64,000 nt of DNA, from the NCBI RefSeq assembly GCF_900091525.1, contig NZ_FMCU01000009.1, forward strand, positions 186,001 through 250,000, in the 5' to 3' direction. Of the stretch, positions 1 through 10,409 are shown piece after piece. Source of the stretch: Micromonospora matsumotoense (GTDB lineage: Bacteria > Actinomycetota > Actinomycetes > Mycobacteriales > Micromonosporaceae). Under the pieces are notes generated by a model. It saw nothing but the letters and a program-made list of their open reading frames with translations. It did no database searches and was not told where the DNA came from. Positions within the stretch are counted from its first letter, which is position 1, and every line of letters begins with the position of its first letter. The translations under genes were made by a program, and so were the position numbers.

Positions 1-267
1 TCCCATCCGTCCTCGGGGCGGTGGGTCAGCACGGGGTCGCTCAGCACCCGGCCACCCTACGACCAGCGGCGACAACTGCCGGTGAGCAGGTGGTTGGGGC
101 GGATGATCGTAGTGTCCGATCGGGTCGGCGGGGTTACGCCCAACGATCAAGATTCCCGGGGTGCAGCTCTGATTCGTCCTCACATGCGCCTAGACTTGGC
201 GGCGCGCGAGGGATCAGCGGACGGCGGACCCGGCCGAGGGACGGCAGCGCGCAACCGGAGGTGCGCG
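1..267. other. No gene recognised upstream of crp
   Basis: I see no convincing gene here. The stretch probably holds the crp promoter and leader. A TAGACT hexamer at 191-196 could be a -10 box and would give a leader of roughly 70 nt, but I see no good -35 partner. The end of a gene lying to the left of the window cannot be excluded. Confidence 0.4.
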
Positions 268-945
268 ATGGATGAGGTACTGGCTCGCAGCGGGATCTTC
301 CAGGGTGTCGACCCGGAGGCTGCCGAGGCGCTCGCCAAGGAGATGGAGACGATCGACGTCCGCAAGGGCGAGATCGTGTTCAACGAGGGCGAGCCCGGCG
401 ACAGTCTCTACATCCTCCTGTCAGGCAAGATCAAGGTCGGGCGTCGGGCAGCCGACGGCCGGCAGAACCTGATCGCGGTGATGGGCCCGTCGGACATGGT
501 CGGCGAGCTGTCGCTCTTCGACCCCGGCCCGCGCACGGCCACCGCGACCGCGGTCACCGACACCCGGCTGGTCCGGCTGCGCAAGCAGGCGCTGCGGCCC
601 TGGCTCAACAACCGGCCCGAGATCGCCGAGCAGTTGTTGCGGGTGCTGGCCCGTAGGCTGCGCCGGACGAACGACTCGCTGGCCGACCTGATCTTCACCG
701 ACGTGCCGGGCCGGGTCGCCAAGAACCTGCTCCAGATGGCCGGCCGGTTCGGCACCCGCGACGGCGGCGTGCTGCGGGTGACCCACGACCTGACCCAGGA
801 GGAGATCGCCCAGCTCGTCGGCGCCTCCCGCGAGACGGTCAACAAGGCGCTCGCCGACTTCGCCTCGCGGGGCTGGCTGCGGCTGGACGGCAAGAGCATC
901 ATCATCCTCGACCCGGAGCGTCTCGCCCGCCGCGCCCGGGTCTGA
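268..945 (+). CDS. crp: Crp/FNR-family cAMP receptor-like regulator
   Basis: A 225-residue transcription regulator. The N-terminal half is a cyclic-nucleotide-binding beta-barrel with the phosphate-binding cassette GELSLFDPGPRTATAT at about 73-88, whose Glu and Arg-Thr are the usual cAMP contacts. The C-terminal half is a winged helix with the recognition-helix region EEIAQLVGASRETVNKAL. Start ATG 268 was chosen because GGAG lies just upstream and the product begins as in actinobacterial Crp; an in-frame extension to 82 reads as low-complexity. It stands alone and is followed by a strong hairpin. Its downstream partners in mycobacteria (Rv3677c onward) appear about 19 kb away, so I take it as the Rv3676 counterpart. 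An adenylate-cyclase-domain gene at 16434-20006 could be a source of its ligand (inference). Confidence 0.93.
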   Translation: MDEVLARSGIFQGVDPEAAEALAKEMETIDVRKGEIVFNEGEPGDSLYILLSGKIKVGRRAADGRQNLIAVMGPSDMVGELSLFDPGPRTATATAVTDTRLVRLRKQALRPWLNNRPEIAEQLLRVLARRLRRTNDSLADLIFTDVPGRVAKNLLQMAGRFGTRDGGVLRVTHDLTQEEIAQLVGASRETVNKALADFASRGWLRLDGKSIIILDPERLARRARV

Positions 946-964
946 CCGACACCGCGTACGCACC

Positions 965-1000
965 CGAGCCAGGGCCGCCCCGACCGGCGGCCCTGGCTCG
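965..1000 (+). terminator. Strong hairpin after crp
   Basis: A perfect 15-bp stem (965-979 with 986-1000) around a 6-base loop lies 20 bases after the crp stop. There is no long T run, as is common for actinomycete terminators. Confidence 0.75.
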
Positions 1001-1131
1001 TTCGCGTGCCGGTCCGGCCGGCGACTGTTCCGCCCGCCCCGTGCCGGCCTCGGTGATCCGGTCACCGGTACCCGATCTGCCCGGCGCAGAATTTCTCGAC
1101 AATCCTGCTCGCGGTGCGCGACCGTGGACCG

Positions 1132-1875
1132 ATGCGGGAACGGGTCGCGGTGCTCTCCGACGTCCACGGCGCGCTACCCGCGCTGGAGGCGGTGCTGGCC
1201 GAGCCGGAGGTGACCGCCGCCGACCTGGTCGTGGTGACCGGTGACGTGGCGGCCGGCCCGCAGCCGGTCGAGGTGCTGGACCTGCTGGCCGGGCTGGGTC
1301 CCCGGGTCCGCTGGGTACGCGGCAACGCCGACCGGGAACTGGTGCAGGCCCGCGCCGGCCGGCCGTCGGAGCACGACGTCTCGAACTGGGCGGCCGACCA
1401 ACTCCGGGCCGACCAGGTGGACCTGCTGGCCGCGCTGCCGCTGACGCTCACCCTCCCGGTCGCCGGCCTCGGCCCGGTGCTCTTCTGCCACGCCACCCCC
1501 CGCGACGACGAGGAGGTGGTGCTGGTCGACTCCCGGCCGGCCCGCTGGGCGGAGGTGTTCGCCGGGCTGCCCGCGCAGGTGCGCACCGTGGTCTGCGGGC
1601 ACACCCACATGCCGTTCACCCGGCTGGTCGACCGCCGCCTGGTGGTCAATCCGGGCAGTGTGGGCATGCCGTACGGCGGGCCGGGGGCGTACTGGGCGCT
1701 GCTCGGCCCCGGGGTGCAGCTGCGCCGTACGGCGTTCGACGTCGACGCGGCCTGTGCCCGGGTCGCCACCGAGTCGGGCTACCCGGACGCCGCCGCCTGG
1801 GCCGACGAGTATCTGCGCTCCCGGCACAGCGACCTCGACGCGCTCACCGCCTTCGCCCCGCGCGACGGCCGCTGA
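1132..1875 (+). CDS. Calcineurin-like metallophosphoesterase (YfcE type)
   Basis: A 247-residue soluble phosphoesterase. The metal-binding motifs are in order: SDVHG near the N-terminus (DxH), TGDVAAGP (GD), RGNADRE (GNxD) and CGHTHMPF (GHxH), followed by NPGSVGMPYGG, all typical of the YfcE/MJ0936 branch of small phosphodiesterases. There is no signal peptide or membrane segment. ATG 1132 puts MRERVAVLSDVHG at the terminus as in relatives; GTG 1114 in the same frame is possible but adds nothing conserved. The substrate cannot be told from sequence. It sits alone between crp and the divergently unrelated TetR-led operon. Confidence 0.88.
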   Translation: MRERVAVLSDVHGALPALEAVLAEPEVTAADLVVVTGDVAAGPQPVEVLDLLAGLGPRVRWVRGNADRELVQARAGRPSEHDVSNWAADQLRADQVDLLAALPLTLTLPVAGLGPVLFCHATPRDDEEVVLVDSRPARWAEVFAGLPAQVRTVVCGHTHMPFTRLVDRRLVVNPGSVGMPYGGPGAYWALLGPGVQLRRTAFDVDAACARVATESGYPDAAAWADEYLRSRHSDLDALTAFAPRDGR

Positions 1876-1939
1876 CCAGCCATCGTCTCGACAGCACCGG
1901 GAGCACCAGCGGACCGGGCCGGAGCACCCCGGGCAAAAA

Positions 1940-1976
1940 AGTCAGGCTTGACTGTTTGTTTCGACGGCGGCACGCT
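1940..1976 (+). promoter_or_regulatory. Promoter and palindromic operator of the TetR operon
   Basis: AGTCAGGCTTGACT (1940-1953) is a near-perfect 14-bp palindrome. Its right half is also a -35 box (TTGACT, 1948-1953), followed after 17 bases by CACGCT (1971-1976) as -10. The GTG start at 1983 is six bases further, so the transcript may be leaderless. An operator over the -35 fits autorepression by the TetR protein (inference). Confidence 0.6.
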
Positions 1977-1982
1977 GTTCCC

Positions 1983-2669
1983 GTGTCTGCCGCCCCGACC
2001 CGCGTCCCCCAGCAGGAGCGCAGCCGCGCCACCCAGGCCCGGCTGCTCGAAGCGACGGTCGACTGCCTGGTGCGGTACGGCTGGTCGGGCACCACCACCA
2101 CCGTGGTCGCCGCCCACGCCGGTGTCTCACGCGGCGCCCAACTGCACCACTACCCCACCAAGGCGGCCCTGGTCACCGCCGCCGTCGCCCACCTGGCCGA
2201 GCGGCGCGCCGAGGAGTTGCGCGTCGAGGCCGAGGCGCTGCCGGTCGGGCCGCAACGGCTCGACCGGGTGATCGACCTGCTCGGCGCCGCCTTCACCGGG
2301 CCGCTCTTCGTCGCCGCGCTGGAGCTGTGGGTGGCCGCCCGCACCGACCCGGAGCTGCGCGGCGCGTTGGTGCCGCTGGAGGCCCGGGTGGGTCGGGAGA
2401 TGCACCGGCTCACCGTCGCGCTGCTCGACGTGGACGAGCGTCGACCCGGGGTCCGCGAGGCGGTGCAGGCCACCCTCGACCTGCTCCGCGGGCTCGGCGT
2501 GGCCAACCTGCTCCACGACGACTCGGCCCGCCGTACCGCGCTGCTGCACACCTGGAAACGCCAGCTCGCCGCCCTGCTCACCCCGGGACCACACCCGCCC
2601 CACGACCAACCCGGCCCGACGCCCACCGGCACCACCCGACCCGACGCCCACCGCACCGCCCGGCCCTGA
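1983..2669 (+). CDS. TetR-family repressor of the acyl-CoA operon
   Basis: A 228-residue TetR-type regulator. The N-terminal helix-turn-helix is clear: TQARLLEATVDCLVRYGWSG, then VVAAHAGVSRGAQLHHYPTK with the usual HYPTK end of the recognition helix. The C-terminal ligand domain (LLGAAFTGPLFVAALELWVAART and on) is of the kind seen with fatty-acid or acyl-CoA pathways. GTG 1983 was preferred to an upstream TTG at 1956, since the -10 box would lie between them. The tail from about residue 195 is Pro/Thr/His-rich and probably unstructured. It leads an operon of CoA-ester genes, so the effector is likely an acyl-CoA (inference). Confidence 0.88.
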   Translation: MSAAPTRVPQQERSRATQARLLEATVDCLVRYGWSGTTTTVVAAHAGVSRGAQLHHYPTKAALVTAAVAHLAERRAEELRVEAEALPVGPQRLDRVIDLLGAAFTGPLFVAALELWVAARTDPELRGALVPLEARVGREMHRLTVALLDVDERRPGVREAVQATLDLLRGLGVANLLHDDSARRTALLHTWKRQLAALLTPGPHPPHDQPGPTPTGTTRPDAHRTARP

Positions 2670-2704
2670 CCCGCGCTCATCGGCCCACCCGCCCGGGAGG
2701 CACC

Positions 2705-3601
2705 ATGGTCGACCCGACCGCACTGCTCGCCGACCTGACCGACGAGTCCGACCAGCTCGACGCGCTCGTCGACGCGCTGCCCACCGAGGCGTGGACGCGG
2801 CCGACACCCGCCCCCGGCTGGACGGTCGCCCACCAGATCGCCCACCTCGCCTGGACCGACCACGTGGCGCGGTTGGCCGCCACCGACCCGGCGGCGTTCT
2901 ACGCCTCGGTCACCTCGGCCGCCGATCCGGGCCGGCTGGTCGAGGACGGGGTGGTCGAGTTCCTGGCCCCGCCGGCCGCCCTGCTCGACCGCTGGCGCAG
3001 TGGCCGGGCCGCGCTCACCGCCGCCCTCACCGCGGTGCCGGCCGGCGAGAAACTGCCCTGGTACGGCACCCGGATGTCGGCCCCCTCGATGGTCACCGCC
3101 CGGATCATGGAGACCTGGGCGCACGGCGAGGACGTTGCCGAGGCGCTCGGTGTCACCCGTACCCCGACGGCGCGGTTGCGGCACGTCGCGCACCTCGGGT
3201 TCCGTACCCTCGGGCACGGGTTCGCCGCCCACGGCCGGCCGGTGCCGACGACGCCGGTGCGGGTCGCACTCGCCGCACCGGACGGGTCGCGCTGGGCCTT
3301 CGGGCCGGCCGACGCGGCGGACCGGGTCGTCGGCCCGGCGCTCGACTTCTGCCTGCTGGTCACCCAGCGCCGGCACCGCGCCGACCTCGCCCTGGTCGCC
3401 ACCGGCCCGACCGTCGACGCGTGGCTCGACGTGGCCCAGGCCTTCGCCGGCCCACCGGGAGCCGGCCGCGCACCACACGGCACCGGCCGGGAACGGGTCG
3501 CGCCGGAGGACGACCGGCGGACGGTACGCGACGAGGCGTCCGGGACCGGCGACGCGGCACCCCGCGACGGTCTGGACGAGCGCATCCGGGCGACCGCATG
3601 A
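2705..3601 (+). CDS. TIGR03084-type metal-binding protein
   Basis: A 298-residue protein of the DinB/mycothiol-dependent maleylpyruvate isomerase-like fold, TIGR03084 type. The N-terminal four-helix part has PGWTVAHQIAHLAWTDHVARL and, later, METWAHGEDVA; these His residues are the usual metal ligands. The C-terminal half (TTPVRVALAAPDGSRWAFGP) is the sterol-carrier-like part, and the last 40 residues are charged and probably disordered. GGGAGG precedes ATG 2705. Its stop overlaps the next start (ATGA). The family commonly sits beside acyl-CoA dehydrogenases and AtuA-like genes, as here; its reaction is not known. Confidence 0.85.
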   Translation: MVDPTALLADLTDESDQLDALVDALPTEAWTRPTPAPGWTVAHQIAHLAWTDHVARLAATDPAAFYASVTSAADPGRLVEDGVVEFLAPPAALLDRWRSGRAALTAALTAVPAGEKLPWYGTRMSAPSMVTARIMETWAHGEDVAEALGVTRTPTARLRHVAHLGFRTLGHGFAAHGRPVPTTPVRVALAAPDGSRWAFGPADAADRVVGPALDFCLLVTQRRHRADLALVATGPTVDAWLDVAQAFAGPPGAGRAPHGTGRERVAPEDDRRTVRDEASGTGDAAPRDGLDERIRATA

Positions 3602-5436
3602 GCGGCGTGCTCCGGGTCGGCAACGCCTCCGGCTTCTACGGCGACCGGTTCACCGCCTGGCGGGAGATGCTCGACGGCGGTGAGCTGGACGTGCTGACCG
3701 GCGACTACCTGGCCGAGCTGACCATGCTGATCCTCGGCCGGGACCGGCTGCGCGACCCCGACCTCGGCTATGCCAGGACGTTCCTCCGCCAGCTCGAAGA
3801 TTGCCTCGGCACCGCCCTGGACCGGGGGGTACGGATCGTCACCAACGCGGGCGGGCTGCACCCGGCCGGGCTGGCCGCCGCGATCGGCGCGCTCGCCGAC
3901 CGGCTCGGGCTCGCCGTCCGGGTCGGTCACGTCGAGGGCGACGCCCTGCCCCGACCGGACGCGCTCACCGCCAACGCCTACCTCGGCGCGTTCGGCATCG
4001 CCGCCTGCCTGGACGCCGGGGCGGACGTGGTGGTCACCGGGCGGGTCACCGACGCGTCGCTGGCGGTCGGGCCGGCCATCGCCCGGTTCGGCTGGGGGCG
4101 TGACGACCTGGACGCGCTGGCCGGGGCCACTGTCGCCGGACACCTGATCGAGTGCGGGGCCCAGGTCACCGGCGGCAACTTCAGCTTCTTCACCGAGCTG
4201 CCCGACGGTGGGCACCGGCCCGGCTTCCCGATCGCCGAGATCCACCCGGACGGCTCGTCGGTGCTCACCAAGCACCCCGGCACCGGCGGCGCGGTCACCG
4301 TCGAGACGGTCACCGCCCAACTGTTGTACGAGGTGGGCGGCCCCGACTATCTGGGCCCCGACGTGGTGACCCGGCTGGACACGGTACGGCTGCGCCCGGA
4401 CGGGCCGGACCGGGTCCGGGTGGACGGGGTCCGGGGCACCCCACCGCCGGCCACCCTCAAGGTGGGCGTCAACAACCTGGGCGGCTTCCGCAACTCGATG
4501 ACCTTCGTGCTCTGCGGGCTGGACATCCCGGCCAAGGCGACCCTGGTCCGGGGGCAGGTCGAGGCGGCGGTCGGCACGGACGGGCTGGAGTTCACCCTGG
4601 CCCGTACCGACCACGTCGACGCGGTCGACACCGAGACGGCGAGCGCGCTGCTGCACGTACACCTGCGCGACGGTGACCGGGCGCGGGCCGGGCGGGCGTT
4701 CTCGGCGGCGGCGGTGGAGCTGGCCCTGGCCTCCTATCCCGGTTGCACGCTGACCACCCTGCCCGGGGACGCCACCCCGTACGGCGTCTTCACCGCCGAT
4801 GCCGTGCCGCAGGCCGACGTGCCCCACCTGGCCGTCCTGCCGGACGGCACCCGGGTGTCGATCCCCCCGCCACCACAGACCGTGGCCCCGGCCGTAGCGC
4901 AGACCGTGGCGCACCGCGCAGTGCGGACCGTGGCCGACCCGACGACACCCGTGGTGCCGACCGGTTCGGCACCGGCGGCCGGGCCGACCCGGCGGGGGCC
5001 GCTGGGCGAGCTGGTCGGCGCACGGTCGGGGGACAAGGGCGGCGACGCGAACCTCGGCGTCTGGGCGCGCACCGACGCCACCTGGGGGTGGCTGCGGGAG
5101 TGGCTGACCGTGGCGCGGCTGGCCGACCTGCTGCCGGAGACCACGGCGTTGACGGTCGAGCGGCACGAACTGCCGAACCTGCGGGCGGTCAACTTCGTGA
5201 TCCGAGGGCTGCTCGGGGCCGGGGTGGCCGCCTCCACCCGGTTCGATCCGCAGGCCAAGGCGCTCGGTGAGCTGCTCCGCGCCCGCCTCGTCGACCTGCC
5301 CGCCATCCCCGCCGGACCACCCGCAGCCGGGCCGGACGCGGCAGGCAGACCGGACACGGCAGCCGCGCCGGGCACGGCACCCGGGCCGGGCACGGCACCC
5401 GGGCCGGAGGGATCGGTCGGGGAGGGGGACGGATGA
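3598..5436 (+). CDS. AtuA-like acyclic terpene utilisation protein (DUF1446)
   Basis: A 612-residue protein. The N-terminal approximately 440 residues are the AtuA/DUF1446 core: VLRVGNASGFYGDRF at the start, GDYLAELTM, RIVTNAGGLHP, NAYLGAFGIAACLDAGADVV and VTGRVTDASLAVGP, then ECGAQVTGGNFSFF. From about residue 460 a second conserved domain begins (LGELVGARSGDKGGDANLGVWA), matching the small AtuA-like C-terminal domain that is separate in some species and fused here. The last 40 residues are Pro/Gly/Ala repeats. AtuA was first linked to citronellol/geraniol use in Pseudomonas, but its chemistry is unclear. Start and stop both overlap neighbours by ATGA, so translation is coupled. Confidence 0.9.
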   Translation: MSGVLRVGNASGFYGDRFTAWREMLDGGELDVLTGDYLAELTMLILGRDRLRDPDLGYARTFLRQLEDCLGTALDRGVRIVTNAGGLHPAGLAAAIGALADRLGLAVRVGHVEGDALPRPDALTANAYLGAFGIAACLDAGADVVVTGRVTDASLAVGPAIARFGWGRDDLDALAGATVAGHLIECGAQVTGGNFSFFTELPDGGHRPGFPIAEIHPDGSSVLTKHPGTGGAVTVETVTAQLLYEVGGPDYLGPDVVTRLDTVRLRPDGPDRVRVDGVRGTPPPATLKVGVNNLGGFRNSMTFVLCGLDIPAKATLVRGQVEAAVGTDGLEFTLARTDHVDAVDTETASALLHVHLRDGDRARAGRAFSAAAVELALASYPGCTLTTLPGDATPYGVFTADAVPQADVPHLAVLPDGTRVSIPPPPQTVAPAVAQTVAHRAVRTVADPTTPVVPTGSAPAAGPTRRGPLGELVGARSGDKGGDANLGVWARTDATWGWLREWLTVARLADLLPETTALTVERHELPNLRAVNFVIRGLLGAGVAASTRFDPQAKALGELLRARLVDLPAIPAGPPAAGPDAAGRPDTAAAPGTAPGPGTAPGPEGSVGEGDG

Positions 5437-6629
5437 CCATCGTGGACACGCCGGAACGGCGGCAGTTGCGGGAGGTGACCCGGGCCTTCGTGACCCGGGA
5501 GGTGTTACCGCACCTGGCCGACTGGGAGCGGGCCGGTGAGGTCCCCCGCACGCTGCACGCCACCGCCGCGAAGATCGGCCTGCTCGGCATCGGCTTCCCC
5601 GAGTCGGTCGGCGGCAGCGGCGGTGACCTGCTCGACTCGATCGTGGTCACCGAGGAGATCATCCGCTCCGGTGGCTCCTCGGGGCTGATCGCCGCCCTGT
5701 TCACCCACGGCATCGCGCTGCCGCACATCGTCGCGGCGGCCGGGGCGCGCACCGGCGGCACGCTCGGCGGCCGGCTCCCCGCCCGCCGGTCCGCCGCCGA
5801 CGATCCCCTGGTCAACCGGTACGTCCGGCCGACGCTGGCGGGTGAGCTGATCGGCGCGCTGGCGGTCACCGAACCGGACGGCGGCTCCGACGTCGCCTCG
5901 ATCCGGACCACCGCCCGCCGCGACGGCGACCACTACCTGGTCAACGGGTCGAAGACGTACGTGACCAGCGGGGTACGCGCCGACTTCGTCACCACCGCGG
6001 TCTGCGGCGACTTCCCCGGCAGCGGATCGCTGCACCTGCTGGTGATCGACCGGGGCACGCCCGGGTTCACCGTCGGCCGCAAGCTGGACAAGCTCGGCTG
6101 GCACTGCTCGGACACCGCCGAGTTGTCCTTCGTCGACGTCCGGGTGCCGGTGGCCAACCGGATCGGCGAGGAGGACACCGGCTTCCTGGCGATCATGCAG
6201 AACTTCGCCACCGAGCGACTCTCCCTGGCCACCCAGGCGTACGCGACGGCGCAGCGCTGCGTGGAGCTGGCGACCCGCTGGTGCCGGGACCGGTCCACCT
6301 TCGGCCGTCCGCTGGCCAGCCGGCAACTGGTCCGGCACCGGCTGGCGGAGATGCACACCCGCGCCGAGGCGGCCCGCGCGTACGTGCACCAGGTGGCCGC
6401 CCGGGTGGCGGCGGGCGAGCCGGTGGTGACCGAGGTGGCGATGGCGAAGAACGTCGCGGTCGCCGCCTGCGACCAGGTGGTGGATGCCGCGCTGCAACTG
6501 CACGGCGGGTTCGGCTACCTGCGCGACGCCGAGGTCGAGCGGCACTACCGGGACGCGCGGGTCCTCGGCATCGGCGGCGGCACCACCGAGATCATGAACG
6601 AGATCATCGCAAAAGGCCTGGGCCTGTGA
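5433..6629 (+). CDS. Acyl-CoA dehydrogenase (first of two)
   Basis: A 398-residue FAD enzyme expected to introduce the alpha-beta double bond into an acyl-CoA. Flavin and substrate motifs are present: GALAVTEPDGGSDVASIRTTA in the middle domain, and LQLHGGFGYLRDAEVERHYRD and GIGGGTTEIMNEIIAKGLGL at the C-terminus. The catalytic Glu is not certain from sequence alone. It is coupled to the AtuA-like gene by ATGA and followed by a 52-bp repeated element before the carboxylase. In leucine breakdown this position is held by isovaleryl-CoA dehydrogenase, in terpene breakdown by a citronellyl-CoA dehydrogenase; I cannot choose between them. Confidence 0.92.
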   Translation: MTIVDTPERRQLREVTRAFVTREVLPHLADWERAGEVPRTLHATAAKIGLLGIGFPESVGGSGGDLLDSIVVTEEIIRSGGSSGLIAALFTHGIALPHIVAAAGARTGGTLGGRLPARRSAADDPLVNRYVRPTLAGELIGALAVTEPDGGSDVASIRTTARRDGDHYLVNGSKTYVTSGVRADFVTTAVCGDFPGSGSLHLLVIDRGTPGFTVGRKLDKLGWHCSDTAELSFVDVRVPVANRIGEEDTGFLAIMQNFATERLSLATQAYATAQRCVELATRWCRDRSTFGRPLASRQLVRHRLAEMHTRAEAARAYVHQVAARVAAGEPVVTEVAMAKNVAVAACDQVVDAALQLHGGFGYLRDAEVERHYRDARVLGIGGGTTEIMNEIIAKGLGL

Positions 6630-6734
6630 GCGCGAGGAGTGAGCCGGTTTTGCGAGCCCCGCAGTCGCGAACGACAGACGAACCTGTGAGCGCGAGGAGT
6701 GAGCCGGTTTTGCGAGCCCCGCAGTCGCGAACGA
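6623..6734. repeat. Two 52-bp direct repeats, period 60 bp
   Basis: Copies at 6623-6674 and 6683-6734 are identical over 52 bp and repeat with a period of exactly 60. Each begins CCTGTGAGCGCGAGGAGTGA and ends CCGCAGTCGCGAACGA. They start at the stop codon of the upstream dehydrogenase and end 13 bases before the carboxylase start. A diverged copy lies at 8355-8401 in the next gap of the same operon. I read them as a dispersed intergenic element of the REP kind. Confidence 0.85.
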
Positions 6735-6747
6735 ACGAGGGGAACCC

Positions 6748-8349
<1,602 letters not shown>

Positions 8350-8354
8350 TGCCC

Positions 8355-8401
8355 GTGAGCGCGAGGAACGCAGCGCAGCGGAGTCCCGCAGTCGCGAACG
8401 A
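8355..8401. repeat. Third, diverged copy of the intergenic repeat
   Basis: It begins GTGAGCGCGAGGA and ends CCGCAGTCGCGAACGA like the 6623-6734 copies, but the middle differs (ACGCAGCGCAGCGGAGT). It fills most of the gap between the two carboxylase subunit genes. Confidence 0.75.
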
Positions 8402-8417
8402 GAGCCAGGGGGTTCGG

Positions 8418-10409
8418 GTGATTCGGAAACTGCTGGTGGCCAACCGGGGGGAGATCGCCCGGCGGGTCTTCGCCACCTGCCGGGCGCTCGGCGTGGCGAC
8501 GGTCGCCGTGCACTCCGACGCCGACGCCGACGCGCCGTACGTGGCCGAGGCCGACGAGGCGGTCCGGCTGCCGGGGAACACGCCCGTCGAGACGTACCTG
8601 CGGATCGGGTCGATCCTGGACGCGGCCCGCCGCACGGGTGCGGACGCCGTCCACCCGGGTTACGGCTTCCTCGCCGAGCACGCCGGGTTCGCGGCGGCGG
8701 TGACCGACGCCGGCCTGACCTGGGTCGGTCCGCCGGCCGGGGCGATCGCGGCGATGGGCGACAAGCTGGCGGCGAAGGAACTGCTCGCCGGAGTGGGGGT
8801 GCCGATGCTGCCCACCTGGACCGACGGCGACGAGATCACCGACTTCCCGGTGCTGGTCAAGGCGTCCGCCGGGGGCGGCGGTCGGGGGATGCGCATCGTC
8901 CGCGACCCCGCCGACCTGGCGGCGGCCGTCGACTCCGCGCGCCGCGAGGCCGCCGCCGCGTTCGGTGACGACACGGTCTTCATCGAGCGGTACGTCGAGC
9001 GCGGCCGGCACGTGGAGGTGCAGATCTTCGGTGACACCGCCGGCACGGTCGTGGCCCTTGGTGAGCGGGACTGCTCGATCCAGCGTCGGCACCAGAAGAT
9101 CGTCGAGGAGGCTCCGGCGGTGCTGCCCGACGGGGTGCGGGAGCGGCTGCACGCGGCGGCGGTCGCCGCCGGCCGGGCGGTCGACTACGTCGGGGCGGGG
9201 ACGGTGGAGTTCCTGCTCGCGCCGAGCGGCGAGTTCTTCTTCCTGGAGATGAACACCCGGCTCCAGGTGGAGCATCCGGTCACCGAGGCGGTCACCGGGC
9301 TGGACCTGGTCCGGCTGCAACTGCTGGTCGCCGAGGGCGGGGCGCTGCCGGTGGCGACGACTCCGCCGACCGACGGCCATGCCATCGAGGTACGGCTCTG
9401 CGCGGAGGACCCGGCGCAGGGGTTCCGCCCGGCCACCGGCATGCTGCACCGGTTCGCGGTGCCCGGGGTGGTCGGCGGGTTCGCCCCGACCCGGGGCCTG
9501 CGGCTCGACTCGGGGGTGTGCACCGGATCGACGGTGGGCGTGCACTACGACTCGATGCTCGCGAAGCTGGTCGCCTGGGCACCGACCCGGGCCGAGGCGG
9601 CCCGGGCGCTCGCCGGGGCGCTGGCCCGCGCCGAGCTGCACGGGGTGGCCACCAACCGGGACCTGCTGGTCCGGGTGCTGCGCAGCGCGGATTTCGGGTC
9701 GGCGCAGGTGGACACCGGGTTCCTGGACGCGCACGCCGAGGTCTTCGCGCCGTTGCTGCCGACCGACCAGCTCCCGGTCGCGGCGCTGGCCGCCGCGCTC
9801 GCCTGCGCCGCGGCGCGACGGGACGACGCCCCGGTGCTCGCCGGCCTTCCGTCGGGCTGGCGCAACGTGCCGGCCTTCCCCCAGGTCGTCCGGTACGCCG
9901 ACCGCACCGGCGACGAGATCGAGGTGCGCTACCGGCTGGACCGGTCCGGTGGTCTCGCCGACTGGTCCACCGATCCACCGATGCCGCCCACCGACCCACC
10001 GGCGTCGCCCGTGACGCTGGTGACGGCGGCGGCGGACCGGGTGCTGCTCGACGTGGCGGGGGTGCGGCGGGTGTTCCGCGTACACCGGGCGGGGTCGGTG
10101 GTGTTCGTGGACGGCCCGGACGGGGCGGCGGAGCTGACCGAGCTGCCCCGCTTCCCGCTGCCCCGGGTGGCGTTGGCGGTCGGGTCGCTGCTCGCGCCGC
10201 TGCCCGGCACGGTGACCCGGGTGCACGTCGGGGTCGGTCAGCGGGTCGCCGCCGGTGACCTGCTGCTGACCCTGGAGGCGATGAAGTTGGAACATCCCGT
10301 GCTCGCCCCGACCGACGGCGTGGTCGCCGACCTGCCGGTGCCCACCGGTGGGCAGGTCGAGACGGGTGCGGTGCTGGCCGTGGTCGACCCCGAGGAGGCA
10401 CCCCGATGA
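8418..10409 (+). CDS. Acyl-CoA carboxylase alpha subunit (biotin carboxylase + BCCP)
   Basis: A 663-residue subunit. Residues 1 to about 445 are a biotin carboxylase: KLLVANRGEIARRVF, the Gly-rich ATP loop KASAGGGGRGMRIV, ERDCSIQRRHQKIVEEAPA and FLEMNTRLQVEHPVTE. A linker domain follows, and the last 75 residues are the biotinyl domain with the target lysine in LEAMKLEHP (most family members read AMKM; Leu is tolerated). It carboxylates biotin with ATP and bicarbonate for the beta subunit at 6748. GTG 8418 is the first start that gives a normal N-terminus. The stop overlaps the next gene by ATGA. Confidence 0.92.
   Translation: MIRKLLVANRGEIARRVFATCRALGVATVAVHSDADADAPYVAEADEAVRLPGNTPVETYLRIGSILDAARRTGADAVHPGYGFLAEHAGFAAAVTDAGLTWVGPPAGAIAAMGDKLAAKELLAGVGVPMLPTWTDGDEITDFPVLVKASAGGGGRGMRIVRDPADLAAAVDSARREAAAAFGDDTVFIERYVERGRHVEVQIFGDTAGTVVALGERDCSIQRRHQKIVEEAPAVLPDGVRERLHAAAVAAGRAVDYVGAGTVEFLLAPSGEFFFLEMNTRLQVEHPVTEAVTGLDLVRLQLLVAEGGALPVATTPPTDGHAIEVRLCAEDPAQGFRPATGMLHRFAVPGVVGGFAPTRGLRLDSGVCTGSTVGVHYDSMLAKLVAWAPTRAEAARALAGALARAELHGVATNRDLLVRVLRSADFGSAQVDTGFLDAHAEVFAPLLPTDQLPVAALAAALACAAARRDDAPVLAGLPSGWRNVPAFPQVVRYADRTGDEIEVRYRLDRSGGLADWSTDPPMPPTDPPASPVTLVTAAADRVLLDVAGVRRVFRVHRAGSVVFVDGPDGAAELTELPRFPLPRVALAVGSLLAPLPGTVTRVHVGVGQRVAAGDLLLTLEAMKLEHPVLAPTDGVVADLPVPTGGQVETGAVLAVVDPEEAPR

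Noticed and set aside
6623..6734. Possible CRISPR array
   Set aside because: Only two copies with 8-base spacing, and the copies are too long and the spacers too short for CRISPR.
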